Shown: one piece after another, positions 1 through 7,941 of the stretch
Layout: every line of letters starts with the position of its first letter
How positions within the stretch are numbered: the stretch's first letter is position 1
Assembly: GCA_036401375.1 (NCBI GenBank)
Contig: DASWVB010000025.1
Coordinates: 1 to 56,453 of the forward strand
From: DASWUZ01 sp036401375
GTDB lineage: Bacteria; Acidobacteriota; Terriglobia; Terriglobales; Acidobacteriaceae
Length of the DNA: 56,453 nucleotides
Direction: 5' to 3'
Program-made: the position numbers and the translations under genes
Notes under the pieces: model-generated
Told to the model about the DNA's origin: nothing
What the model saw: only the letters and a program-made list of their open reading frames with translations
The model's database searches: none

Positions 1-825
1 TTTGTCGCCGACCGCCGCAAGCGACGCGAGCGCGTCTACCTCAGCCTGGAAGATGTTCCCGTCAGCAGCCTCAACCCGCGCCTCGCCGGCATGGACGAGC
101 TGCTCGCCGGCATCGCCGACCTCATCGACCGCGCCCGCTCCCCCGCCGCCTATCAGGACCTCAAGATCGGCAACGAAGTGCTCATCATCGGACCGAACCA
201 GAGCGGCAAAAAAAGCCTCGCACACAAGATCGCGCAGATGGCCGGCATGGATCGCGTCGTCACTGTCTATAACCCGCGCGACAGCGATGCGCTCGCCAAG
301 GCCAAGGGCATCGTCCGCGGATACAAGCGGCAAAAAGTCCTGCTGCTGCTGCCCCGCATCGACCTCGCCTACCAGCAGGGCGACCCCCAGCTGCTCACCG
401 AGCTCGACGCCCTCATCGAGACAACTTCAGAACGGCAAAACGTGCTCGTGGTCGCCACCACCGTCTCCTTCGAGGCCAACAGCGACCTCGATAACATGTT
501 CGGCATCAAGCTCTCGCTGCCCGGCTCGAGCGTTGACGCCGCCGCCCGCCCCGAGATCCCGGAGGAGGCCCAGCGAATGCTCGCCGAGGTCGTCAGCTTC
601 TATTTAAAGGAGGCGCAGCGGCAGGGCTTCCAGCTACACGGGCTCACCCGGGAGCAGTTCTGCGAACGCGTGCTCGAATGCGCCATGAATCCCGCCGAGA
701 TCGAAGACATCGTCGTGCTCTGCCAGACCACAGCCCTCTATCTGAAGAGGACGCGGAAGGCCTCCGCAACCGCCTTCACCCCGCAGATACTCGAGACCGC
801 GATAGCACGCGTAGTAGCTGGCTGA
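1..825 (+). CDS. AAA-like ATPase domain protein, 5' end outside the window
   Basis: The frame is open from base 1, so the gene is truncated at its 5' end by the window edge; the ATG at 91 is internal to a conserved-looking stretch and is probably not the start. The layout resembles an AAA+ module: a P-loop-like GPNQSGKKS near 193-219, a hydrophobic strand VLLLLPRID about 40 residues later in the Walker B position, then a strand ending in VVATT resembling sensor 1, and a C-terminal helical part. The residue after GK is Lys instead of Ser/Thr, and the acidic pair of Walker B is replaced by Pro-Arg, so ATP hydrolysis may be impaired. The product may be a regulatory or structural ATPase relative. 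The specific role is unknown. It converges with the M28/VWFA gene. Confidence 0.6.
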   Translation, partial: FVADRRKRRERVYLSLEDVPVSSLNPRLAGMDELLAGIADLIDRARSPAAYQDLKIGNEVLIIGPNQSGKKSLAHKIAQMAGMDRVVTVYNPRDSDALAKAKGIVRGYKRQKVLLLLPRIDLAYQQGDPQLLTELDALIETTSERQNVLVVATTVSFEANSDLDNMFGIKLSLPGSSVDAAARPEIPEEAQRMLAEVVSFYLKEAQRQGFQLHGLTREQFCERVLECAMNPAEIEDIVVLCQTTALYLKRTRKASATAFTPQILETAIARVVAG

Positions 826-1156
826 CTCCTCGACAGTTACATGATAGCGAGCGTGAACACGCCAGCAGCGGCCAACCGGTAAACCGCGCGCGCGTCTTTG
901 AGAGGTGACGAAACAATGCCCCACTTCCATCCCGTACGGATCACGCGTCACACAAACGAACTTCAACCTGTAGTAATTAGTTAATTATTACAGGTTGGAG
1001 CATACCCAACCCCAAACCTCCGCCCCCTTGAACATAAGAACCCCGCCAGTCAAGCTGCGAAGAACCTCAGCGCCCGGTGAACCCAGCCACCACCCGGCGA
1101 CAAAACGCAGCGGCGACCCAGGATCAAAATCCCGCACGACCCGGCCACAACCAGCA
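826..1156. other. Convergent intergenic region
   Basis: About 330 bp between two gene 3' ends. Apart from the palindrome at 964-997 I see no gene, RNA or repeat in it. Reading frames that cross it are short and biased to Arg/Pro/Ser, as expected for shadows. Confidence 0.5.
964..997. terminator. Near-perfect 34-bp palindrome between convergent genes
   Basis: Left arm 964-979 (CAACCTGTAGTAATTA) and right arm 982-997 (TAATTATTACAGGTTG) pair over 16 positions with one G-T wobble and a 2-nt centre. The AT-rich inner part would open to give a usable loop. It sits between convergent genes ending at 825 and 1157, where a bidirectional terminator is expected. There is no classic T-tract directly after the stem, so a protein-binding palindrome is the alternative. 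Confidence 0.5.
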
Positions 1157-4100
1157 TCACCGTCCAGACTCCCTGAGCGGGATGTCAACCGTACCCATCC
1201 GCCGCGACTCCGGGTCATAGACGCCAACCGTAAGCGTAGTCGCCTCCGCCGGAGCTTCAATCTCCATCTGAAAAGGCACTCCGTCAGCCGCCTGCCGGGC
1301 GCGCACCTCCGGCGACGCGTCCATCTCGAGTGTCTTCCAGTTCGATTCCACCTGCTTGCCCCGCGCGTCGTTCGCCGTCGCGGCAAAGATCAGCCTCTGC
1401 CTCGCAGCACCCGGCAGACCGGCCGACGCCCCAGCCCCCTGCACCGCTGCCGCGCTCCCCCCAGCCGCCGCTCCAGGCGCCGCCCCGCCATCTACCGAAG
1501 CCAGCGTCACACCCCCCGACGGGCCGAGCGACGGGCCCGCAGACGGGCCGGCTGACGTATAACGCGCATTAAACTCGATCGCGTAGCGCACCTGGCCCGG
1601 AACCGCCTCGACCGCCAGCGCACGGACCCGCGCGTTGAACAGTATCTCCGCCGCCGGCGGCAGCCCCGGCCGCAACGCATTCGCAAACAGCTGGTTCAGC
1701 CGCGCGCTCCCCACGTTCCCTTCCGCCGACGCGTCAGCCGTCGTCACCGCACCAGCCGTCATCGAAGCCCCGGCCGTCGTCACCGCACCAGCCGTCATTG
1801 AAGCTCCAGCCGTCACCGGCGAACCCTCCGCCTGATCACCCCAGTAGTACCCATGTCTGTAGAGAACCGCGCTTCCAGCCGCGCTCCCGGCCCCCTTGAC
1901 TTTCATCCCCACCCGCCGAAACCCGGTGTCCTCCGCACTCGGCGCGCCAGCCGGCTTGTATCTGACCGCGTAGTAGTGCTCATCGTCCAGAGCGGCGCGG
2001 GCCAGCGCCTGCCCAAGCTGTCTGGACGAGCCGAAAGCCTCACCGCCGGTAATCTCCGCCAGCATCCTGCCCTCCCGGCGCTGCTCAGCCGGCTCGCCCC
2101 AAAGCCGCTCATATCCGTCTGCCTGCGCGCGATCGGCCGCCGACGCCCGCACCGGATACAGGCTGATCTCGTCGCTGGTCAACTGGGCCGCCAGCCGCAG
2201 CATCGACTCGGTGTAGTCGAGCGCGTCGTCCGTGTTCACCTCGCCGATCGTCCGCGCCGCCTGCCGCAGCATCTCCGGATCAAGCGGCAGCGGGTAAGCG
2301 TCCGCCAGCCACACGATGCTCTTGCGCCCTCCCACATTGCCCAGGTACCGCGCGATCTGCCGAAAGGCCTCCATCGTATACTTGGCGCGGCTCGCCGGGG
2401 AGTAGACGCAGGACGTAGCATCGACCTCCGGCGGCAGTTCGTCCGGAGAGACGAAGAGCATCGCCGCCCGCGGCACATGCTTCCGCGGCGGGCAAGCAGC
2501 CATCGGCATGTCCTCTAGAAACCGGGCCAGCTTCCGCTCCAGGCCATCTGAAAAGACCAGCCCCTGCCCGCTGCCGGCGGCCGCGTTCGTGTGACCGTTC
2601 TGATCACCGCCCCGCGGACTGCCTGCCGCTCCACGGGTCAACGCCGTGCCCGAATCGGACGCCTCGGCACCGTGCGCTTCTGCGCGGTGTGCTTCAGCGC
2701 CGTGCGCCTCGGTGCCAGGTCCTTCGGCGCCGTGCGCTTGAGAGGCAGGCGCCGCCGCAGGCTCCACCGCCGGTGAGGTCGGCGATAATCCCGGCGATGA
2801 AACAACCGCCAAGGCCGTCGAAACAGCCGCCGAAGCAGTCTCCGAAACAGCCGCCGACGAAGCCGCCCCTGCAGCAACCGAGGCCCCTCCGCCAGCCTCG
2901 CTCGAGCCCTCCTGCCGCGCAATCCCTTCAGCCAGCGCGCGCGTCTTCTCAAGCACGCGGTCGACCGCGGCCAGCAGCTCCGCGCTGTCCCCGGCCACAC
3001 CCTGGAACATGGTCAGACGCGACCCCAGGCCAAAGACCGCAACCCGCGTCTCCGGCGGAATAGTCTTGAGATACTCCAGCATCGACCGTCGCTCACTCAG
3101 CTCGTCCGAGCGCGCCGTGTTCAGGGTATCGAGCAGCAGCACCACGCTCGCCACCCGCGCTCCCGGCGCAGCATCGTAAGTGGCATTGCTGTAGATCGCC
3201 GGCACGCTCGCGCCTCCGCTGCGCGACCTCCCGCCGACGCCCCCCCCGCCGGTGCCGGCACCCGACGCGGCAGCGCCCGCCTTCCGACCCTCGGCCGCAG
3301 CAGCAGCGGTCTCGCCAACTGACGGACTCACCACTGCAGCGCCACCAGCCTCACCCGCACCAGCCTTACCAGCCCCCGCAGCAGAGCCCAGCCCATACTC
3401 CTCAAACCCCGCGATCGGCTGCGAAGCCCCATCCACCAGCAGCTCAATCTCCTCCCTCTTCAACCCCTCTACCGGACTGCCGTCCTGCCCCGCCGCCACG
3501 ACATCGAGCGTCATCAGGTCACGCGCCATCCCTCCACCGGCCGGCAACGGCGGAGGAGCAAGCGGTGGAGCCGCCGATGCCGCCTCATTCACCTCCACCG
3601 GCAGCTCTGCCTCTACCCGCGACCGAGGTGCGCGCTGCGGAACCATCACCCGCCAGGGGTTATACGCACCCGGCCGCAGCACCGCATCCAGGTGGCTGTC
3701 GATCAGGCAGAGATACGTCGCCAGCAGCTGGTAGCTGTTGTAGTAGCTCACCGCGTCGATCGCCGCCGGCGTGTCTTCTCCCGAGCCCGGCAACGAGCGC
3801 TTCTCGTGCGTCACGGAGTGGATCACCAGCGTCGGTATCCCGGCCTTGCGATAGGAATCGGTATCGTCGATCTTGATCACCGCGTAGCAGCTCTCGCGCT
3901 GCGGCATGCCCTGCCCTCCAAGACTGCTCGCCACCCCCAGCAGCACCTGCTCCAGCTCAAGGTCCTGCATAAACCGGCTGGAGTTGTCAGGAAAGCTGCA
4001 CGAGCGCGTCGGGCTCAGACCCAGGTCATCCATATCGAGCACCGCCCGTATCTGTCCGTGGATCGCCTTTCTGCGGCTCTTGAGGTAGTCCTCCGCACCC

Positions 4101-4741
4101 TGCCTGCCGTCAAACGCGGCAAAGACGTAGGTCACCCGCCGCGACGTCGCCTGCATCGCCCGGTAGAGCAGCGGCAGCATCGCCGCTCCCGACCAGTTAT
4201 CCACCGCGCCCGCACCGCTGCCGACATGGTTATAGTGCGCGCCAACCAGAACAATATCGTCGCTCTCCCCCGGCAGGGTGCAGACGATGTTCCTCACCCT
4301 CTTCATCCCCGTGTCGATCTCAGGGTTGCACTCATCCTTCAGGAACAGCGCACGCAGCCGTTCGAGCCGCTGCGACGGCGTGTCGGGCACATCGTGCACC
4401 CACGCCTCCACAAAATCCCGCGAAGAGGACCAGAAGATAATCCCCGGCCCCGGCACATTGATACTCGGCCCGTTGTTGCCCCGCGCGTTATTGCCCCGCG
4501 CGTCATTGCCCGACGCGGTAAGGCTGTGTAGATCGGCGCTCTGCGCGTTCATGCTCGGCTGCTGCTGGACGGGGTCTCTCGCCGCCTCGCTCTCCAGCCT
4601 CGGGTCCGGCGGGTTGATGCCAGCCACCTGCGGTATCTCCGCTGGGAAGTTATGCGACGCCCGGCCGACGTGGGCCCGGGCCGCTGCTGCCTCGGCAAGC
4701 AGCAGCATCAGCAGCGCGGCACCTCGAGTTCTGCGCCCCAT
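1157..4741 (-). CDS. Secreted M28-like (degenerate) peptidase fused to VWFA-related domain
   Basis: About 1194 residues from the ATG at 4741, chosen because it gives a clean signal peptide (MGRRTRGAALLMLLLAEA, cleavage near ARA); an in-frame ATG at 4789 adds 16 residues. Residues about 100-360 follow the M28 aminopeptidase fold: GAHYNH (His169), AVDNWSG (Asp181), LDMDDLG (Asp236) and a late His (308 or 312). The usual Glu-Glu of the catalytic base and metal bridge is replaced by Arg-Gln in FAAFDGRQG (about 211-215), so it is probably not an active peptidase. The C-terminal half is a VWFA-related Acidobacterial region (VVLLLDTLNT, then GGRKSIVWL), interrupted by long Ala/Gly/Ser-rich linkers and tandem repeats. 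The MIDAS reads DTLNT, not DxSxS. Probably a periplasmic or surface binding protein. No operon partner is visible. Confidence 0.75.
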   Translation of the reverse strand: MGRRTRGAALLMLLLAEAAAARAHVGRASHNFPAEIPQVAGINPPDPRLESEAARDPVQQQPSMNAQSADLHSLTASGNDARGNNARGNNGPSINVPGPGIIFWSSSRDFVEAWVHDVPDTPSQRLERLRALFLKDECNPEIDTGMKRVRNIVCTLPGESDDIVLVGAHYNHVGSGAGAVDNWSGAAMLPLLYRAMQATSRRVTYVFAAFDGRQGAEDYLKSRRKAIHGQIRAVLDMDDLGLSPTRSCSFPDNSSRFMQDLELEQVLLGVASSLGGQGMPQRESCYAVIKIDDTDSYRKAGIPTLVIHSVTHEKRSLPGSGEDTPAAIDAVSYYNSYQLLATYLCLIDSHLDAVLRPGAYNPWRVMVPQRAPRSRVEAELPVEVNEAASAAPPLAPPPLPAGGGMARDLMTLDVVAAGQDGSPVEGLKREEIELLVDGASQPIAGFEEYGLGSAAGAGKAGAGEAGGAAVVSPSVGETAAAAAEGRKAGAAASGAGTGGGGVGGRSRSGGASVPAIYSNATYDAAPGARVASVVLLLDTLNTARSDELSERRSMLEYLKTIPPETRVAVFGLGSRLTMFQGVAGDSAELLAAVDRVLEKTRALAEGIARQEGSSEAGGGASVAAGAASSAAVSETASAAVSTALAVVSSPGLSPTSPAVEPAAAPASQAHGAEGPGTEAHGAEAHRAEAHGAEASDSGTALTRGAAGSPRGGDQNGHTNAAAGSGQGLVFSDGLERKLARFLEDMPMAACPPRKHVPRAAMLFVSPDELPPEVDATSCVYSPASRAKYTMEAFRQIARYLGNVGGRKSIVWLADAYPLPLDPEMLRQAARTIGEVNTDDALDYTESMLRLAAQLTSDEISLYPVRASAADRAQADGYERLWGEPAEQRREGRMLAEITGGEAFGSSRQLGQALARAALDDEHYYAVRYKPAGAPSAEDTGFRRVGMKVKGAGSAAGSAVLYRHGYYWGDQAEGSPVTAGASMTAGAVTTAGASMTAGAVTTADASAEGNVGSARLNQLFANALRPGLPPAAEILFNARVRALAVEAVPGQVRYAIEFNARYTSAGPSAGPSLGPSGGVTLASVDGGAAPGAAAGGSAAAVQGAGASAGLPGAARQRLIFAATANDARGKQVESNWKTLEMDASPEVRARQAADGVPFQMEIEAPAEATTLTVGVYDPESRRMGTVDIPLRESGR
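1737..1817. repeat. 36-bp coding tandem repeat, about 2.3 copies
   Basis: Units at 1737-1772 and 1773-1808 differ at only three or so bases, followed by a partial third copy. On the minus strand they encode the alternating TAGASM/TAGAVT repeat of the linker in the M28/VWFA protein. Copy-number variation here would keep the frame. Confidence 0.8.
2650..2755. repeat. Degenerate coding repeat (AHGAE units)
   Basis: An irregular array of about 15-bp units built on 'cggcgccgtgcgctt' encodes AHGAE/AHRAE-type pentapeptides (with one GPGTE variant) in the low-complexity linker of the VWFA region. It is variable in sequence and in-frame. Confidence 0.6.
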
Positions 4742-4917
4742 TCCCCGCTTCACGAGCCCATGATACTCGGCCAGCCGCGGCCCTGGCACCTGCCGCCGCT
4801 ACCGGTCTTCCGGGGAGATTACCACCAGAAATCCACCCCACGGAGCGCCGTCCGTCTCCCTTGCTGGGAGGCGGGCTCCTGCTCTAAAAGGGCAGCTTCT
4901 AGAGGCAGCAGGCACTT

Positions 4918-5044
4918 GAGTGCAGCCTTTGCTTTTGAAGGGGCACGGCTTCAGTGAGTGCAGCCTTTGCTTTTGAAGGGGCACGGCTTCAGCCGTGCCA
5001 TCCCCACCCAAAATGCAAAGCGGCTTTAGCCGCTGAGGGAAAGC
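4918..5044. repeat. REP-like element, copy A, with tandem duplication
   Basis: A 37-nt sequence occurs twice at 4918-4954 and 4956-4992 (period 38). The second copy runs into the palindrome GGCACGGC-TTCA-GCCGTGCC at 4980-4999, followed by a second hairpin AGCGGC-TTTA-GCCGCT at 5019-5034 and then 'gaggga'. An inverted copy of the two-hairpin core lies at about 5340-5400. Such two-hairpin intergenic units resemble REP/BIME elements. Confidence 0.75.
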
Positions 5045-5339
5045 ACCTGGAATATTTCCACCCACCCAAACCTAAGATCCACTCCCCACCCTGACCTTAA
5101 GAATCCACTCCTACCCTGAAAGGAATCGGGGCGGGCTCTGCTTTGAACAGGAGTGCTTCTACAAGGTGCAGGCATCTGCTCTTGAATGTTCTTTTATCTA
5201 GGCGGTTACTTTGAGGATTTCTAACCATTGAGGGGGGTTGATGAGGTTAGCTTTTTCTAATTTGTAACCGCCGTGTTGGTCTTCTAGGGTTAGCTTTTGC
5301 GAGCTAGTAACCGGTTATGGGCTTTGGAGGGGTTTAGAG

Positions 5340-5401
5340 TCCCTCAGCGGCTAAAGCCGCTCCTTTGAGGTTGGGATGGCACGGCTGAAGCCGTGCCCCT
5401 T
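5340..5401. repeat. REP-like element, copy B (inverted relative to copy A)
   Basis: It reads 'ccctcagcggctaaagccgc' then GGCACGGC-TGAA-GCCGTGCC at 5378-5397, with AGCGGC-TAAA-GCCGCT at 5346-5361. It is the reverse complement in order and sequence of the core of copy A at 4980-5040. The two copies could form a long stem around the 300 bp between them. Confidence 0.75.
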
Positions 5402-5493
5402 AACCAGCTACAACCAATCAACAGGTTTCTATGAACAACAAATACCCCCAGCATCCCCCCCGAAGCCAAGGGTTACACTGATCGATATCCCCT

Positions 5494-6069
5494 ATGGTCT
5501 TCGTCCTCGACAACTACGACTCCTTCACCTACAACCTGGTGCAATATATGGGTGAACTGGGCGCCGAAATGGTCATACGCCGCAACGACGAGCTCACCAT
5601 CCGGCAGGTCGAGGATCTCGCCCCCGAGCGCATCCTCCTCTCCCCCGGGCCCTGCACCCCGCAGGAGGCCGGCATCAGCATCGGCCTCATCCAGCACTTC
5701 GCCGGCAAGTTGCCCATTCTAGGCGTATGCCTCGGCCACCAGGCCATCGGAGCCGCCTTTGGAGGCAATGTAATCCGCGCCCAAAAGCTCATGCACGGCA
5801 AGACCAGCAGCGTCGAACACGACCACCGCACCATCTTCAACGGCATCGATACTCCGATGACCTGCACCCGCTACCACTCCCTCATCGTCGAAGAGGAGAG
5901 CCTGCCGGCGGAGCTCGAAATCTCCGCGCGCACTACCTCGCCCGACGGCGAATCAATCATCATGGGCCTGCGGCATCGTCGCTTCCCCATTGAAGGCGTG
6001 CAGTTTCACCCCGAGAGCGTACTGACAAGCGACGGCAAGCGGCTGATCCAGAATTTCCTGGAGCTCTAA
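5494..6069 (+). CDS. pabA: Glutamine amidotransferase of aminodeoxychorismate/anthranilate synthase (PabA/TrpG)
   Basis: 191 residues, the full usual length for the class I glutamine amidotransferase subunit that supplies ammonia to chorismate in folate (PabB partner) or tryptophan (TrpE partner) synthesis. The start MVFVLDNYDSFTYNL is the family N-terminus. The catalytic triad is visible: nucleophile Cys79 in GVCLGHQ, and His172 and Glu174 in FHPES. The oxyanion-strand motif LLSPGPCTPQEAG is present. Neither trpE nor pabB is adjacent, so the choice between PabA and TrpG, or an amphibolic role, cannot be decided from this window. It is followed after 3 nt by a secreted hypothetical gene, so the two may be co-transcribed. 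Confidence 0.9.
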   Translation: MVFVLDNYDSFTYNLVQYMGELGAEMVIRRNDELTIRQVEDLAPERILLSPGPCTPQEAGISIGLIQHFAGKLPILGVCLGHQAIGAAFGGNVIRAQKLMHGKTSSVEHDHRTIFNGIDTPMTCTRYHSLIVEEESLPAELEISARTTSPDGESIIMGLRHRRFPIEGVQFHPESVLTSDGKRLIQNFLEL

Positions 6070-6072
6070 GCC

Positions 6073-7437
6073 ATGAGTCTGCTCGCGATCCTAGAGCTGC
6101 TCCGCATAGACTCTGCGCGGCTCATCAGTTCCCTGCCCAGGCCTCCTCGCCCTCATGCGTGCCTACGCTCAACATGCCCGCGCCTCTCCCAACAGCAAAG
6201 CGTTGCCTGCTGCATCGCTGCGTGCATCGCGCTGCTGGCCCTGGCTGCGGGTGCGAGGGCACAGGCCCCGATAGCAATCGTGCCGGTCGAGAGCATGTCC
6301 ACTGGCGGAGTCAGGGTCGCCGGCCCGATCGAGGTCAGCAACGGCAGCGCCATTCTCACCAGCAGCGGCAGCATCACGGCCGGCGACCGCACCGCGAAAA
6401 TCTCCCTGCCCGGCAAGGGCGAACTCCGCCTCTGCTCGACGACTACCATTCATCTCTCGCGCGATCGGTCCGCCAGCGCCGCACTTGCCGCATCCGCTTT
6501 GTCGGCAGCCGCATCCTCGCAGGCCCCTGCCCTGATGATCGCGCTCGACCGCGGAGCGCTCGAGGCCGCCTACACCACCGGCCGCTACTCCGACGTGCTG
6601 ATGACCCCCGACTTCCGCATCCTCATCTCGGGGCCCGGGCAGGCGGACCTCCGCATCCGCGTCAGCCCCCAGGGGGACACCTGCATCGAGAACCGCGGCG
6701 ACCACGCCCCCTACGTCACCGTCAGCAGTCAGCTCGAGGAGGGCCTCTACCGGGTGCAGTCCGGCCAGCGCGTGCTCTTTGAACACGGCAGCCTGCGCGA
6801 GGTCGTCGACCATGAGCAGGAGCCCTGCGGCTGCCCACCTCCGCCGATGCTGACGGCGGCCGGCGAAGGAGCCGCATCCGCCACGACCTCGCCCGGCAGC
6901 GCCGCCGTTGCCGCTCCAGTTACACCGGGGCCGCCGAAGGACGGGGCCACTCGACCCCGCGGGTCAGCTGCCGATTCCAGCTTTCCTCTAGCCGTGAGCG
7001 AGGGACTCGCTCCAATTCCACAGCCCGCTCCTGAGAGCGTCCCCCCAGGGCAAATTCAGACCCAGGTCACGGTGCCCCTGATCTATAACGGCGCCACGGC
7101 TCAAAACGGTCCAGCCACGCCTCCTGCTCCGCCAAATCACACCGCCCTCAGCACAGGATCAGGCACCGCCCCGGCATCTTCATCCTCAGAAGCGCAAGAC
7201 TCCGCCGGCCCGGGCGGCAGCGCAAGCAGGGCTTCTGCACCATCTCAGGGCAGCGGGCCTGCTTCCCCGCAATCGGCTCAGGCGTCCGCACCATCGAATC
7301 TCCCCACGTCCCCGTTTCCGTCGCAGCCGATCGCAGCACAGCCCGCAGCAACGCCAAAGCCCGCACCGTCCGGCAGCCTGTTTCACCGCATCGGCAGGTT
7401 CTTCTCGAGGCTCTTCGGCGGCTCGCCAGGCCGGTAG
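6073..7437 (+). CDS. Exported hypothetical protein, FecR-like fold with Pro/Ala/Ser-rich tail
   Basis: 454 residues starting 3 nt after the pabA stop. A hydrophobic segment at about residues 44-62 (VACCIAACIALLALAAGARA) ends in an AxA site, so the protein is probably exported, with an unusually long N-region; a later start is possible. Residues about 65-250 are beta-rich, with GSITAGDRTAKISLPGKGELRL and a closing LYRVQSGQRVLFEHG, recalling FecR-type or surface beta-sandwich domains. CGCPPPP follows. The last 200 residues are low-complexity Pro/Ala/Ser/Gln, ending in a basic amphipathic FHRIGRFFSRLFGG. I do not recognise a named family and infer an envelope role only. Confidence 0.6.
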   Translation: MSLLAILELLRIDSARLISSLPRPPRPHACLRSTCPRLSQQQSVACCIAACIALLALAAGARAQAPIAIVPVESMSTGGVRVAGPIEVSNGSAILTSSGSITAGDRTAKISLPGKGELRLCSTTTIHLSRDRSASAALAASALSAAASSQAPALMIALDRGALEAAYTTGRYSDVLMTPDFRILISGPGQADLRIRVSPQGDTCIENRGDHAPYVTVSSQLEEGLYRVQSGQRVLFEHGSLREVVDHEQEPCGCPPPPMLTAAGEGAASATTSPGSAAVAAPVTPGPPKDGATRPRGSAADSSFPLAVSEGLAPIPQPAPESVPPGQIQTQVTVPLIYNGATAQNGPATPPAPPNHTALSTGSGTAPASSSSEAQDSAGPGGSASRASAPSQGSGPASPQSAQASAPSNLPTSPFPSQPIAAQPAATPKPAPSGSLFHRIGRFFSRLFGGSPGR

Positions 7438-7941
7438 ACGCAAGCCTCTACGCCTTCGTAAAAGGGTTATAAGGTTCCGCGTTGGACGGCACTTTTTAGC
7501 GGTGGACTTAGCTAAGCTAAACGAAACTAGGAGAAGCCAGTTCCTGGGACTCGCAGTTTCGGTGGAGCACGCGCAGCGTGGTGGGTTGATGCCAGGCGGG
7601 CACGAGGATCCGTTCGATCGCATGTTGATGGCCCAGGCACAGACAGAGAGTCTGCTGCTCGTTAGTTCTGCTGCTCGGTAGTTCTGCTGCTCGTTAGTAA
7701 TGAAAAGCTGTTTGCAGCGTACTCGATTCGCCGTCTGTGGCAGTCCGCGAACCTGGTCTAACTGCCGGGACAAGCTGAGCCCGCGAGTCTAACTTCGAGA
7801 GCCCGGCCTGCGTTCGCGCCTGCGGCAGCGCTGGGCTACAATCGACTTCGAGCGACCGCGCTCCCGAGCGAGGCTGAACCGCGCCATTGCCGCGGGGCCT
7901 CAGCCATTTCAATCAGCAACAATCGAAGGAGCTTCACCCCT
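7438..7941. other. 504-bp intergenic region upstream of efp
   Basis: No credible reading frame. It contains three perfect or near-perfect 16-bp tandem units at 7651-7698. The efp promoter presumably lies in the 3' half. Nothing else recognisable. Confidence 0.45.
7651..7698. repeat. 16-bp tandem repeat, three copies
   Basis: Units 7651-7666 and 7683-7698 read tctgctgctcgttagt, and the middle unit has one G for T change. The array is non-coding. It could be a slippage array or a protein-binding array. Confidence 0.8.

Larger units (their letters stand above)
4742..5493. other. 752-bp non-coding region with REP-like pair and inverted repeats
   Basis: No credible gene is seen between the divergent M28/VWFA gene and pabA. 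It contains REP-like copies A and B, a 9-bp inverted repeat GGCGGTTAC (5201-5209) / GTAACCGCC (5264-5272), and a repeated 'ggttagctttt' at about 5246 and 5289. Local composition is more AT-rich than the flanking genes. The promoters of both divergent genes must lie here, but I cannot place them. Confidence 0.55.

Noticed and set aside
1853..2518. 221-residue plus-strand frame opposite the VWFA gene
   Set aside because: Antisense shadow of the minus-strand VWFA coding sequence; Arg-rich with no family pattern.
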